Source: Quercus robur
Lineage: Eukaryota; Streptophyta; Magnoliopsida; Fagales; Fagaceae
NCBI RefSeq assembly: GCF_932294415.1
Contig: NC_065544.1
Location: 23,349,351-23,413,350, forward strand
Direction: 5' to 3'
Length of the DNA stretch: 64,000 bases
Positions 23,429 through 34,526 of the stretch are shown here, one piece after another; within the stretch, counting starts at the first letter, position 1; each line of letters begins with the position of its first letter. A program made the position numbers and the translations under genes. The notes under the pieces were generated by a model, which saw only the letters and a list, made by a program, of their open reading frames with translations, was not told the origin of the DNA and did not search any database.

Positions 23429-24263
23429 TATTAGGTTTTAAATATTTAGGATCTAAATGTATTAGAACTTCAATGTGTAATGTTGGCAAACCATGATAAA
23501 CTTAGAGTCTAGATTTAGGCTGCTCAAAGTGATGTATGTGTAAAGTTGGAATCGAGTAATTGTAGAAAATTACTGTTCAATTTCTACAAGGCTCGATCGA
23601 TCAAAAATTAGACTCAATCGATCAAAGCTCCTGCAAAATGTTTTTTCTACAGAATTTCCAACTCAGGTCAAGCCCATATGACGTGTAAAGTTTTATGTTT
23701 TGCCTTAAGTATAAAAGGAAAAACCCTAGCCACGTTTTAGAGGTTGTTGATATGCTGTGTGTGTGAATCTCTTGTGAGATCTAGAGGTATTTGCCTTCAT
23801 ACATACTTAAGTTTATCAAGATCAAGATTGATGTCGAGAGTTTGATGATCGCTTCAGTTGCTGCATAAACAGCTTAAAGAAAAACACAAGTGAGAGTACT
23901 TGTGGTTGCTGTGAATCCAAGAAAAAAGTAATCCGTGGACTTGGAGCTGTCACGTGGTCATGGTAGTAAATTTTCTACTTAAGGTAGCAATAGAATGTTA
24001 GTGGTCTAAGTCGTTATTGTAAAACTTCAATTCTTTCATAGTGGATTTGTTTTACCTTGAGGATAGCTAGGTTAAATCCTTCCCAGATTTTTTACCAGTT
24101 TGGTTTTATTGGGTTATCATATCATTGTATTCTTTATTTTCTGCATTGTTTACTTGATATGATTTACTCGTGTTATCCTAGATTTTTATAATTTACCTAA
24201 GTAATCACTTGGCTAAATAACTAGGTTAAACAACTTGTGTTTTAAGGGGTCTAAAAACGTACA
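23429..24263 (+). repeat. 5' LTR of the Copia-type element
   Basis: It starts TATTAGG, where the 3' LTR has TGTTAGG, so the canonical TG has lost its G by transition. It ends AACGTACA. The LTR pair is very similar by eye with scattered differences, implying a moderately old insertion. It includes CTCGATCGATCAAAAATTAG and ATAAAAGGAAAAACCCTAGC, the latter near a likely transcript start. Confidence 0.9.
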
Positions 24264-24265
24264 AG

Positions 24266-24277
24266 TGGTATCAGAGC
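24266..24277 (+). promoter_or_regulatory. Primer binding site, tRNA-Met type
   Basis: TGGTATCAGAGC lies two bases after the 5' LTR. It matches the 3' end complement of initiator tRNA-Met, the usual primer of plant Copia elements. Confidence 0.9.
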
Positions 24278-24336
24278 GGGTTAGCTCTAGTATTTAGATC
24301 CTTTGATCTAAGAGTTGATCCTTGACCCTTGTTGTC

Positions 24337-26156
24337 ATGAAACACGGTCACTCTCTTGTGATCCCACCTCATTTTGATAGGAATAGCTATGCCTATTGGA
24401 AAGTAAGGATGAAAGCATTCCTAAAATCTATAGATGAGAGAGTCTGGAATTCCGTGGAATATGGATGGGAAAAGCCCACTAATCCTTTTAGTGAGTGGCA
24501 AACTTCTGAGAAAGAAGCAGCCACTTTTAATAGCAAAACCATGAATACTATTTATAATGCTGTTTCTATGGAGGAATTCAAGAGAATCTCTAATGTTGAG
24601 GTTGCTCATACTGCATGGAATATTCTCCAAACTGTGCATAAGGCACAAAGGCAGTTAAGATTAATAAACTGCAGCAGTTAACTACTAGATTTGAAAGTAT
24701 TAGAACGTTTGATGATGAATATTTTGATGAATTATATGCTAAACTGAATGATATTGTTAACTCTGTTTATAATTTGGGTGAAATCTATGATCAACCTAAG
24801 ATTGTTAGGAAGATACTTAGATCATTCACTAAGGATTTTAGACCCAAAGTGACTATCATTATTGAAAGCAAGGATGTGAACTCCATCCCTATTGATGAAC
24901 TTATAGGATCTCTCCAGTCCTATGAGTTAGACCTATCCAAGACAAACAAATCCAAATCAATGGCTCTTAAGTCAGTTGATGATGTTGATGGGAATGGATT
25001 TGATGATAAACTCTCTGCTACAGAGATTGCATATCTTGCTAAGAAATTTACAAATTTTCTTAGGAACAACAACAGAAAGGCAAGAGGTAAAAACAATACT
25101 GAATCTAGAAATTTTAGGAGGAATGATCCCACTAAAGTGAACAATACTGAAAAACTTAAAGAGAAAGTAGGTCAAACCTTTAATAATTTTATGAGTCAAC
25201 AATGTTTTGGTTGTCAAGGGTATGGTTATGTGAAATCAGAATGTCCTACATTCTTAATATCAAAGGGTAAAGCTATGGCTATAACCCGTAGTGATGATGA
25301 AATTTCTGATCATGAGTTTGGTAGTGATGAGGATGGAAACTTCATTACTTTCACAACTACTGCTGTAGTTGATGAAAGTGTTGTGGTTGATGAGAACCCT
25401 TCTGATAGGGAACTCTCTGAGAATGCTGATGGGGAACTCTCTGAGAATGTAACCCTTAGTGATGATGAAATTTCTGATCATGAGTCTGGTAGTGATGAGG
25501 ATGGAAACTTCATTGCTTTCACAACTACTACTGTAGTTGATAAAAGTGTTGTGGTTGATAAGAACCCTTCTGATGGGGAACTCTCTGAGAATGCTGATTT
25601 GCAAAAAACCTATAATAAGCTTTGCATGGTTGCTGCAAAGGATGCTATAAATGTTGATTTAGGTTTACAGAAAATTGCTTCTTTTGAACTTGATAAGAAA
25701 AATTTGCTCTTGAAATTGTTTGATGCTAATGAATTGCTTGGTAAGGTGAAAACTGAGAACATGTTGTTGCTTGATACAGTTAAGAATTTGGAACTTCAAT
25801 TATTTGTTGCTAGAGAACAAACAAATAGATCTGCTAGTTCCAAACTTGAACACGTTTTGAGTATTCAGAAGTCTCCCTTAGAAAAAACTGGTCTAGGTTT
25901 TGAAGATAGCATCTTTGTGCCTAAGACTCATTCCACAAACTTTGTTTCTTCTTTTGAGTCTTCCATGAGTGAGATTGTCAAACCAGTAGAAGTTACACCT
26001 CCTAGGAAAACTAGGGTTGATCTAAAAAAGTCTGAGCCTAAGAATCCTACCATTCCTAAGGATAAGAAGCATGATAGACCTTTGTGGGTTTGTCATTTTT
26101 GTGGAAAGACTGAACACATTCATCTAAACTGTTTCAAGTTGCAAGTTGCTAAGTGA
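24337..26156 (+). pseudogene. Copia-type gag, frameshifted
   Basis: The start reads MKHGHSLVIPPHFDR, then YAYWKVRMKAFL, typical of plant Copia gag (UBN2/DUF4219 family). The frame breaks near 24640: the first part ends at 24681, and the continuation (KINKLQQLTTRFESI onwards) is in another frame and runs to 26156. Two CCHC zinc knuckles are present. The first, CFGCQGYGYVKSEC, has tyrosine where the histidine should be; the second, CHFCGKTEHIHLNC, is intact. An acidic segment is duplicated in tandem (168 bp, about 25291-25610), and the stretch before the last knuckle looks coiled-coil. The protein would coat element RNA in a virus-like particle; the frameshift makes it defective. Confidence 0.8.
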
Positions 26157-28350
26157 GCAAATAAACCAAAAGTACCTGTACCTCAAGCACAAGATCTCAT
26201 GGTACTTATTGGTGAGTTGGTAAATGTTTTAAACCTCTATTCCAATCTTGGAGTTGCTCAGCATTCTAATATGAATAATAACTCCAATGCAAGAGTTGCA
26301 TCTAAAAAGTTTTGGATGTAAAAGGCTCAATCTAATTGAGTCTTTCTGACATGGTCCTTGTGCTTCATTTTTTTTATTCTTTGTAACCATTCTTCTTTGT
26401 TGTTTTTGTTTTATTTGTTTTATTTGTTTTTTAGGATTTGCATTGCATAACATTCATGCATTTCATACTAGGTTGTTTTTGTTATTTCTTTTCAAAAACA
26501 AAAAACAAAAAAAAAAGAAAGGAAAAATGTGTTTTGCATTATTTTTCTTGGATTTGAAATCAAGGTTGGCCATTTTATCTTTACATAACATCTTTATGTA
26601 TCTTGTTTAGTTTGGATGAGCTTATTTTAGTGCATCTTGCTAGTTTTAGCTTTGTAGTGCATGTTGTGTGGGAGTTGTTTATAGTTTTTGATCACATGAT
26701 TTTGAAATCACATGCTTTTAATTGTAAGGACTAAAAAATCCTAAAAGAAATGCATAAATAAGTATCTCACCACTGTTTACTTGCCAATCATGAACACCTT
26801 AGTGCATATCTTATGATTTTGTACTCGAGAAAATGTAGCACATACACAAAAAGAACATAAGGTAAAGCCTCGGCTTATAATAATAAAATTGGTGCGTACA
26901 TTATTAGGATATAATAAATTCAAATTGAAATGAAATTGGTGTGTACATTATGAGGCAAAACAAGAAACTTACATGATTGCAAGCTTGTTTTCTAAGAGAT
27001 GTGAGAGTTATATGATGTAACTTTTTAGGTGATAGTCACTTTCAAACTTATGTGATGAATTTTGTAGAAATTGTGATTGATTAGTATTTACTTATCACCT
27101 CACATGTATCTCAAGCTATTCTAGTTGCACACACTACACAAATTATTCTTTGCTAAACTTAGTACATTATATTGTCTGTGATCTTGTTATGGCCATCCAA
27201 GATTAAAAGTTCCTTGATTTTAATGCAAAATGTGTTTAATGTTTGAGTTTTGAGGACAAATTGATTGAAAATCTTGTTTTTGGAAGATCTAGGTTGAATT
27301 TAAGGGTTTTTGAAAAACTTTTCATCTCATACTCATGCATTCTATTCATAAATCATTGTGCTTTGAGGAGTTTCTACATTAAAATGCTCTGTTTTTCAAA
27401 AAATTGTTTTTCCTAGATTTTCGATCGATCGAATCTGTCTCTCGATAGATCGAAAATGCGATAAAAACCTTGGTTACAATCTACCTGGCTTGATTGTAGC
27501 TTGATTGATGTTGGATCAATCGAATGTGTTTTTCAATCGATCAAATCTAATTTTCAACAGATCAAAAATCGTTCAGAGAAATTTCTAAAACAAGCTTTTC
27601 TCACGTATTCTTCACTTTATTCAAACTTTTCAAAAAGCTTTTTGCTCTCTCTCTTCGACCAATCCAGTTCAAGTGAATTTTTGTCGTTTTCTTCCAAATT
27701 TTTCTCAAGGTTTTTGTCTTCTTGTGCCGGTAAGACCTTTCTACCCTTTCTTTTTCATTTTATTCACATATTTCATGCATTTTTCATGCATTTTTAGAGA
27801 AATTTTCGGACCTATAGGAATTTGGGGTTTTTTATTTTTGAGTTGGTTTCTTTCCAAATTGATCATTGGGTTTTTGTTCTAAGATGTTGTAAACATGTGT
27901 CTCATGCTTTAATTTGATTAATTTGGTGATTTGGGAACAATTTGAAATTCTAGGGCTTGTAACTACATGAATTTGGGGATTTTGTTCAATTGGGCTTAAT
28001 TTAGTAAAATTGACTTGTGAAATTGTTTGATTATGTCATTATATGATGATTTCTATCTAGTGTAATGCTTAATTACTCAATTCGGTTACATTTTTGAAAG
28101 TGAGTTTTTCAAAATTTGGGGTTTTTGTTCTAAACTCTATGTTTAAGTCAAATTCTTGGTTTATGAAGTATAATTGAATTGTTCTCAATGCATTAGAGCA
28201 TGCATCATTTGTTCATTCTGTTCATGCATCATATAGATTGTTCTTTTCTATATTTTTGTGCTCTAACTCTTTCTGATGCAGTCTGCCCTTGGTTTCTTTG
28301 TTTCTGTCTTTTGGTTTTTGTTTTGGTCTTTCTTTCCTTCCCTTAGCATT
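26157..28350. other. Interior of Copia-type element where pol is absent
   Basis: About 2.2 kb of AT-rich DNA lies between gag and the next frame, where Copia elements normally carry protease, integrase and reverse transcriptase. No frame resembling these was seen on either strand. It contains CGATCGATCGAATC-like sequence, related to part of the LTR (about 27420-27560). Confidence 0.55.
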
Positions 28351-29306
28351 ATGGTTAGGAAGACTAGGGCCAATAAGAAACCACCTCCACCTCTGCCCCT
28401 ACCTTTGATAGTGAGCGGTTTTGGTTTGAGAAAAACCAAAAGGCCTATGAGAAGTTGAACATATTTAGGTCTGTGTGAGCTGAGAGGAAAGTTATGTTAG
28501 ATGAGTTAGATCCGGAGATTAGGAGGAACTTTGAGCGTCGGGGTGGGCTTCCTTTGTTAGATATTTCTTATCCTTCTCCGACTGCCTTGATTAGAGAGTT
28601 CTATTCGAACCTCTCTGTCCACTCTGATGACTCCAACAATCACTATGTGATGAGTTGGATAAGGGGTGAAGAGTATACCATTACTCCTTCAGTAGTGGCC
28701 TCTGCTTTTGGGGTTCCTTTGGTATGACAGCCAATCCACCCTTATGATGAAACCCCTTCTCTTGATGACATTATGTCATATCTCACCCGTTCTTCCATTC
28801 AGTGGGGTACTGATCCTCGGATTACCTCCCATGAGCTTACCGAGATTCATTATTATTTTTTCCAGATTTCTTGTCATTCCATCTGGCCCATCTCTCACCT
28901 ACACACCATTCCTATTGAGAGATGTGCATTTTTGTATGCCCTTATGACTGATGCTCTTATGAGTTTTCCTACTCTTTTTATTTGATCCTTGGTTGAGGTT
29001 CATAGGAGTAGTTCTACAGCACATGGTATTTTCTTCCCTGTTTTTATACATCAAATTTTGTTACATCTAGGATTAGAAGAGTTTCCCACTTCTGAGCCTG
29101 TACATATTATAGCTCCCATAGGTGCCACCTTCCTTAAGCAAAGAGTAGCTCAGATGAAAGCTACCTCTAAATGCCCTAGAGTAAAGTCTTCCTCTGGTGC
29201 TACACCTCCTCCTCCTCCTTCTTTAGGTGATCCCACAGCTAAGTATGTCGATCCCACTGCTGTAGTTGATCCTCCACCTTCTGCTTCGGGTGATTCTAGC
29301 ATTTGA
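28351..29306 (+). pseudogene. Plant transposon-protein (Transposase_32-like) frame, broken
   Basis: Three joined frames start at MVRKTRANKKPPPP (28351). They continue as KAYEKLNIFRSV, stop, AERKVMLDELDPEIRRNFE, then FYSNLSVHS, VMSWIRGEEYTITPSVV and FGVPLV. This order resembles the putative plant transposon protein domain often found in large non-autonomous retroelements. A frameshift lies near 28410. Stops occur near 28475 (probably Trp to TGA), 28725 and 28983. A proline-rich tail (PPPPPSLGDP) ends at 29306. The role of the family is unknown; the domain assignment is from memory of the pattern. Confidence 0.6.
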
Positions 29307-29967
29307 AGTATATTGGATACTGTCATGACCATTTAGGCGGCTCATGGTCAACTTTTGGTGGATGTACTCATGGAGCTTTAGGCCTTGCGTGTGGATTTGG
29401 CGAGCATTCGGAGGTCACCTCCACCACCTCCTTTTGATGATGAGTCTTGATTGCCCTTTGACAATTCGTCACAAAAAGGGGGAGTACATATGGATAGGGG
29501 TAGGGCAAGTTTTTGGTTTTTTGGAGCTTTGGAGCTTTAGATGGTATCTAGGTGCTTCATCTTGTATTTATTTATTTATTTTGGCTTATGATGTGTTTAC
29601 CTTGATGTATTTATTTTTATGGATGTATATGTTAGGGGGAGACATTATGTTTTTATTTATGTTTCTTGTTTCACATGTACTACATTGGCTATTGATTTAT
29701 ATTATGAGGTTATTCATAATATATGTCTTTTATTTTCTGTTTTGTGAAATCAAGAATTTATTTTCTTTTTACTTGTATTTTCCACACGTGTGTTTATGTG
29801 TTTATTGAGTGTTACAGGAATATACAGGTTGATTCAGTCGTGTTGCTGTCAACACTGGCAACTAATAGATAGTGGTTAGGTTGAATTGTTTTTGGGTATT
29901 TTATTGTAATGGGCTGTTTTGTAACTTTGAGCATTTTTTGTTTTTATGTGTTTTGTCACCGGTTGCC

Positions 29968-29979
29968 AAAGGGGGAGTT
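29968..29979 (+). promoter_or_regulatory. Polypurine tract
   Basis: AAAGGGGGAGTT lies immediately before the TG of the 3' LTR and would prime plus-strand synthesis of the Copia-type element. Confidence 0.85.
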
Positions 29980-30815
29980 TGTTAGGTTCTAAAAATTTAG
30001 GATCTAAATGTATTAGAACTTCAATATGTAATGTTGGCAAACCATAATCAAAACTTAGAGTCTAGATTTAGGCTGCTCAAAGTGATGTATGTGTAAAGTT
30101 GGAATCGAGTAATTGTAGAAAATTACTGTTCAATTTCTGCAAGGCTCGATCGATCAAAAATTAGACTCGATCGATCGAAGCTCGTGCAGAATGTTTTTTC
30201 TGTAGAATTTTCCAACTCAGCCTAAGCCCATATAAGGTATAGGGTTTTATGTTTTGCCTTAAGTATAAAAGGAAAAACCCTAGCCACATTTTAGAGGTTA
30301 TTGATATGCTGTGTGTGAATCTCTTGTGAGATCTAGAGGTGTTTGTCTTCATACATACTTAGGGCTATCAAGATCAAGATTGATGTCGAGAGCTTGGTGA
30401 TCGCTTCAGTTGCTGCATAAAGAGCTTAAAGAAAAACACAAGTGGGAGTACTTGTGGTTGCTGTGAATCCAAGAAAGAAGTAGTCCGTGGACTCAGAGTT
30501 GTCACATGGTCGTGGTAGTAAGTTTTCTACTCGAGGTAGCAATAGGATGATAGTGGTCTAAGTTGCTATTGTAAAACTTCAATTCTTTCATAGTGGATCT
30601 GTTTTACCTAGAGGATAGCTAGGTTAAATCCTCCCTAGGTTTTTTATCCGTTTGGTTTTCCTGGGTTATCATATCGTTGTGTTCTTTATTTTCCACATTG
30701 TTTACTTGATATGATTTACTTGTGTTAACCTAGATTTGAATAATTTACCTAAGTAATCACTTGGCTAAATAACTAGGTTAAACATCTTGTGTTTTAAGGG
30801 GTCTAAAAATGTACA
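29980..30815 (+). repeat. 3' LTR of the Copia-type element
   Basis: It starts TGTTAGGTTC and ends AAATGTACA, followed by the AATAC target duplication. It aligns with the 5' LTR over its full length. Confidence 0.9.
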
Positions 30816-30820
30816 AATAC

Positions 30821-31346
30821 AATAGTCTATTCTGATTATCATTCCATCTTTACGTACCAACTATACATAGATACGTGCACTTTCAAGGTGTCTGTAAGAG
30901 GCAAATTTGGAACAGCAAGGGTCACTGTTTTAGTATGACTCCATAAGAATGATTATAGGCATTAAATATCAAGTATAACTACTCACAGACCACAAATTTC
31001 AAAACATAAGGCAAACTAAAGCAATGAGTGGCTTATAAATAGCAAGTAGTCTTCAATGCCCTCAATTTTTAGTTGACGAAATCCCCACAAAAATACAATG
31101 ACCAACCTGCCTAAATTTAATGATTTCAAGTTGTGCAAATTATTGGGAAAAGAAATCAAGGAAATTGAAAATTTTAAACCAAGCAGGTAAACTTTTTCAA
31201 CATTTTTAAATATTACTAATTTGGGCTATATTCTTATAAATGAATAAGATACAAAAATTTAAAGGAACACATAAGTGCTCCAAAGTAAAGCCTATTCCAA
31301 AGCATAAGGCACACTAAAGCAATGAGTTAATGTCATTCATTTATGT
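30821..31346. other. CACTA interior, no gene seen
   Basis: AT-rich DNA between the Copia-type element and the second Mutator-type MITE. A short sequence around AAGGCAAACTAAAGCAATGAG (about 31010) recurs near 31305 as AAGGCACACTAAAGCAATGAG. No coding sequence was recognised. Confidence 0.4.
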
Positions 31347-31355
31347 GCTAAATTA

Positions 31356-32101
31356 GGGAGATTCTAGCCTTTTGCCCTTAATTTTTAAAAAATTTAGCAA
31401 TATGCCCTTATTTCGAAACTATATAGGGATATACCCCTGTTTCAATACTCGATTACCTTAAAATCGAGTTTCAATGAAATACTCGATTCGTAGAAAATCG
31501 AGTTATGCCCAATAAAACTACAACAACAACAACCAAAAAAAAAAATGCATGGAACTCGATTTTAGGGAAGTCGAGTTCCAAAACGCCGCTATAGGGCTTT
31601 AAAACATCACTATAGGGCTTAAAAACGCCACTATAGGGCTCCTTGAACCTAGAATGGGGACTTATAAAAAATTTTGCAGGAAAACGCCGCTATAGGGATT
31701 TAAAACGTCACTGTAGGGCTTAAAAACGCCACTATAGGGCTCCTTGAACTGGGGATTACACTAATAAATTTTTTTGCAGGAAAACGCCGCTATAAGGCTT
31801 TAAAACGTCACTATAGGGATTAAAAACGCCACTATAGGGATCCCTGAATATGGGGAATTACACTTATGAAATTTTTTTTGCATAGAACTCGATTTCCTGA
31901 AAGTCGAGTTCCATGCAAAATTTTTTTTTTTTTTTTTAAATTTGATCGGGCATAACTCGATTTTCTACGAATCGAGTATTTAATTGAACTCGATTTTAGG
32001 GTAATCGAGTATCGAAACAGGGGCACGCCCCTATATAGTTTGCAAACAAGGGCACATTGCCAATTTTTTTAAAAAATTAAGGGTAAAATGCTAGAATCCC
32101 C
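31356..32101. mobile_element. Mutator-like MITE with CTATAGTG repeats
   Basis: The 746-bp element is flanked by perfect 9-bp duplications GCTAAATTA (31347-31355 and 32102-32110). The ends are inverted: GGGAGATTCTAGCCTTTTGC at the left, and GGGGATTCTAGCATTTTACC on the other strand at the right. Inside each end are hairpin-forming pairs such as ACTCGATT...AATCGAGT. The core (about 31580-31845) has nine units of CGCCACTATAGGG or CGTCACTATAGGG type, arranged as three tandem copies of a segment of about 110 bp. No coding capacity. It belongs with 2148-2551 and 54133-54665. Confidence 0.85.
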
Positions 32102-32110
32102 GCTAAATTA

Positions 32111-33104
32111 GTTCTTGTATAATAAAATGAATATAATAATAACAAATCATAATTTTTTTTTTTTGGGAAAATACTAAGTATTTTTAACACACACACACAC
32201 ACGGGGAGAGGGGAGAAAGTTTTTTAAAAGAAACTTATAATGGTGTATATCCAAAAGGGCCTATAACAAATCCTATTTATGTTGACATATAGATGCTGTA
32301 GAATTTTTGCGCTATGTATAACGCATGGTACATATTTCCAATACCTAATAAGCATATCTTGCATGTCTTGATTACAAGATATGTTCTCACCATGCATTAT
32401 CTTTCATTGATTTAGCTTCATATGTCAACCCTGAAAGATCTGAAATCTTTTTACCTGCATTGACCTTGTTATTATAAGCTTCTCTAGAAAATTATAATTG
32501 TATTTAATTTATTTCTTTATTGGTAAGTTACACGCACATAGTGAGTCTTGAACCTACAGCCTCACCTTCCACCTAATACTTGCAAGGAAATGAGGTGCTA
32601 ATTGAGCTAGATGTCAATGGCAATTATAGTTGCATTAAATTACATGGAAAGGCTAGGACATATCTCACATAGACACAAATATAGTACTTACAAAATCATT
32701 AGAAAAGAAAAGAATCAAGGGATTCTTAGAACTTCAATGTTGTATCTGACTCTTCTAAGATTTTAGTAGCTTAGATTATATTTGTATCAACCCTTTTTTC
32801 TCTCATTTACATCATAGTACAATATTGTTCTCATAAGTCATCATCCTGTCTTAGTTCCAGTTCTATACCACCACTTGCCTAACCTTGCTGCCCATTTTGT
32901 AACACCAAATGAATCAGGTGCTAAAGCACCAAGCCCAAAGGGAACAGACTTACTAGATCATTCAAGAAACTAATATATCATTTATTTTGAAAAATATATC
33001 TTCAAGAGACCACAGTCTAGCCCCATTTTCAATATTCCAATCTGGTTTGGGTTCTAGATTTATTATCAATATTCCTTTCTTTTTCAAAATTAATTGTTAC
33101 TTGG
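32111..33104. other. CACTA interior, no gene seen
   Basis: AT-rich DNA with no recognisable frame, probably leader or intron sequence of the CACTA transcript. Confidence 0.35.
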
Positions 33105-33813
33105 ATGATTGAGAATTGTTATTATTATTTTTTTTACTTTTGTTTTTACAAGTTTCAGATTAAATGTGGATGTGAAATCAGCGATCGGATTGAAGGATTC
33201 AATTTTGGAAGCTCTTTATCATCTACTGAGCAGGCTTGGGTTCAAGGTTTTAATCTCTCTATTCTTATGTTATTCAAAATTTCAAATTTGATTGTTAATT
33301 GGATCAATTTTTGTTTGATAATTGATTGATCATTTTTAGAAAATGTCACTCCTGTGAATATACTTCATCAGTGTGTATTTTGATATGGGAAAGAGAATTA
33401 CTTAGGATATGGGAAAGAGAATTCCTACTGAGCTCCACCCGCTTCTTGTTTGCATATGAATTTTTTTTGTAAAGAAACTATTTACATATCAAAAAGAAGC
33501 ATAGTACTTAAACCCAAAAAAAGAAAAGCAGAATTGCCCCCCCCCCCCCCCCTTCTTCTCTTTTTTCTCTTTTATTGTTGACAAGAAATTAATTTATCTA
33601 TTTAATTGTAGCATGGTTAACTCATACTCATACTATGATAAAGATTGGTATTCTTCTGGAGTTTGTGATGACACAAATTTGCAATGGCAGATTAAGAAGC
33701 CGATACTATCAGCAGAAAACATCGTGAAAGAGTTCGTATTTGGAACAAAAAAGAAACTTCAAGAGAACCAAATGGTGAAGCTAGGATCCAACAATGCAAA
33801 GGAAAATCCTTAA
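33105..33813 (+). other. Unrecognised exon-like frames in the CACTA
   Basis: Two short frames lie upstream of the transposase. The first (about 33140-33290) reads LNVDVKSAIGLKDSILEA and LYHLLSRLGFKV in one frame. The second (33613-33813, 66 residues) reads YYDKDWYSSGVCDDTNLQW, then QIKKPILSAENIVKEF, and is preceded by TTTAATTGTAG, a plausible splice acceptor. They may be two exons of one gene, either a second CACTA gene or a captured host fragment. I do not recognise the family. A pure C-run lies between them (33537-33552). Confidence 0.3.
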
Positions 33814-34526
33814 TTTATGGGTAGTTCACTTTTTATAGGAATATCATGGACTTGAGTAAGGTTTTTACAACCTGTGTTGAATTTTTGAAAGTTGGAATGT
33901 GGAATGTGTATTGAAATATATATATTGAGGTGAGTTAAAGTAGGAACATAATCTTGTATTCTATTTAAAAAGTTGTGTTCCTTCTTCACTATGATCATCA
34001 AAACTACTTATTAATCAATGTGGAGTTCATGATAGAGTTCTGTTGATAATGACTATATATGTGCAGATTATAAAATATAGATATAACTAATTGTTGGCAA
34101 AGTAAGTGAAGTTGGTGAAGAATTAAGGTACTCTCTCTCTCTCTCCCTCTCTCTCTCTGTGGTTGTGATATGTTGTTGAATTGGGGCAAGCAGATGGCTT
34201 GCATGAAGTAATAAGGTGGTTTTAGCTAATATTGGGAGTGTTGACTGTTTTGTATAATATTAGATGATTCTTGTTGAGTTGTTTTTATTTGATTAATTCA
34301 TTTTAGGCTATTGCTAATAATGATGTTATAGTTACTAAATGTATTGATAACTTCTCTATGCGTTTAAATTCATTGTTTTCTTAGGAACATAGCTAAAAGT
34401 GAATGATTAAAGATGATTTGTTTCTTAAATTAAAGTGAAATTGTGTAAATGAAATGTGTGTTAACTCTTGCTTTGTGCTTTCATGAAATCACATTATAGG
34501 TATTTCTTGTAAACCACTTTATAGCA

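Larger units (their letters stand above)
23429..30815 (+). mobile_element. Copia-type LTR element with gag but no pol
   Basis: The 7387-bp element has LTRs of 835 and 836 bp and perfect 5-bp duplications AATAC (23424-23428 and 30816-30820). A tRNA-Met-type primer site (24266-24277) follows the 5' LTR, and a purine tract (29968-29979) precedes the 3' LTR. It encodes a Copia-type gag (24337-26156) and, further on, a frame resembling the plant transposon-protein domain family Transposase_32 (28351-29306). No integrase, reverse transcriptase or RNase H can be found, so it needed proteins supplied by a relative. It lies in the CACTA transposon. Confidence 0.85.

Noticed and set aside
27420..27560. 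CGATCGATCGAATC-type sequence as a possible operator or CRISPR-like repeat
   Set aside because: It is irregular, lies inside a retroelement, and resembles part of that element's own LTR.
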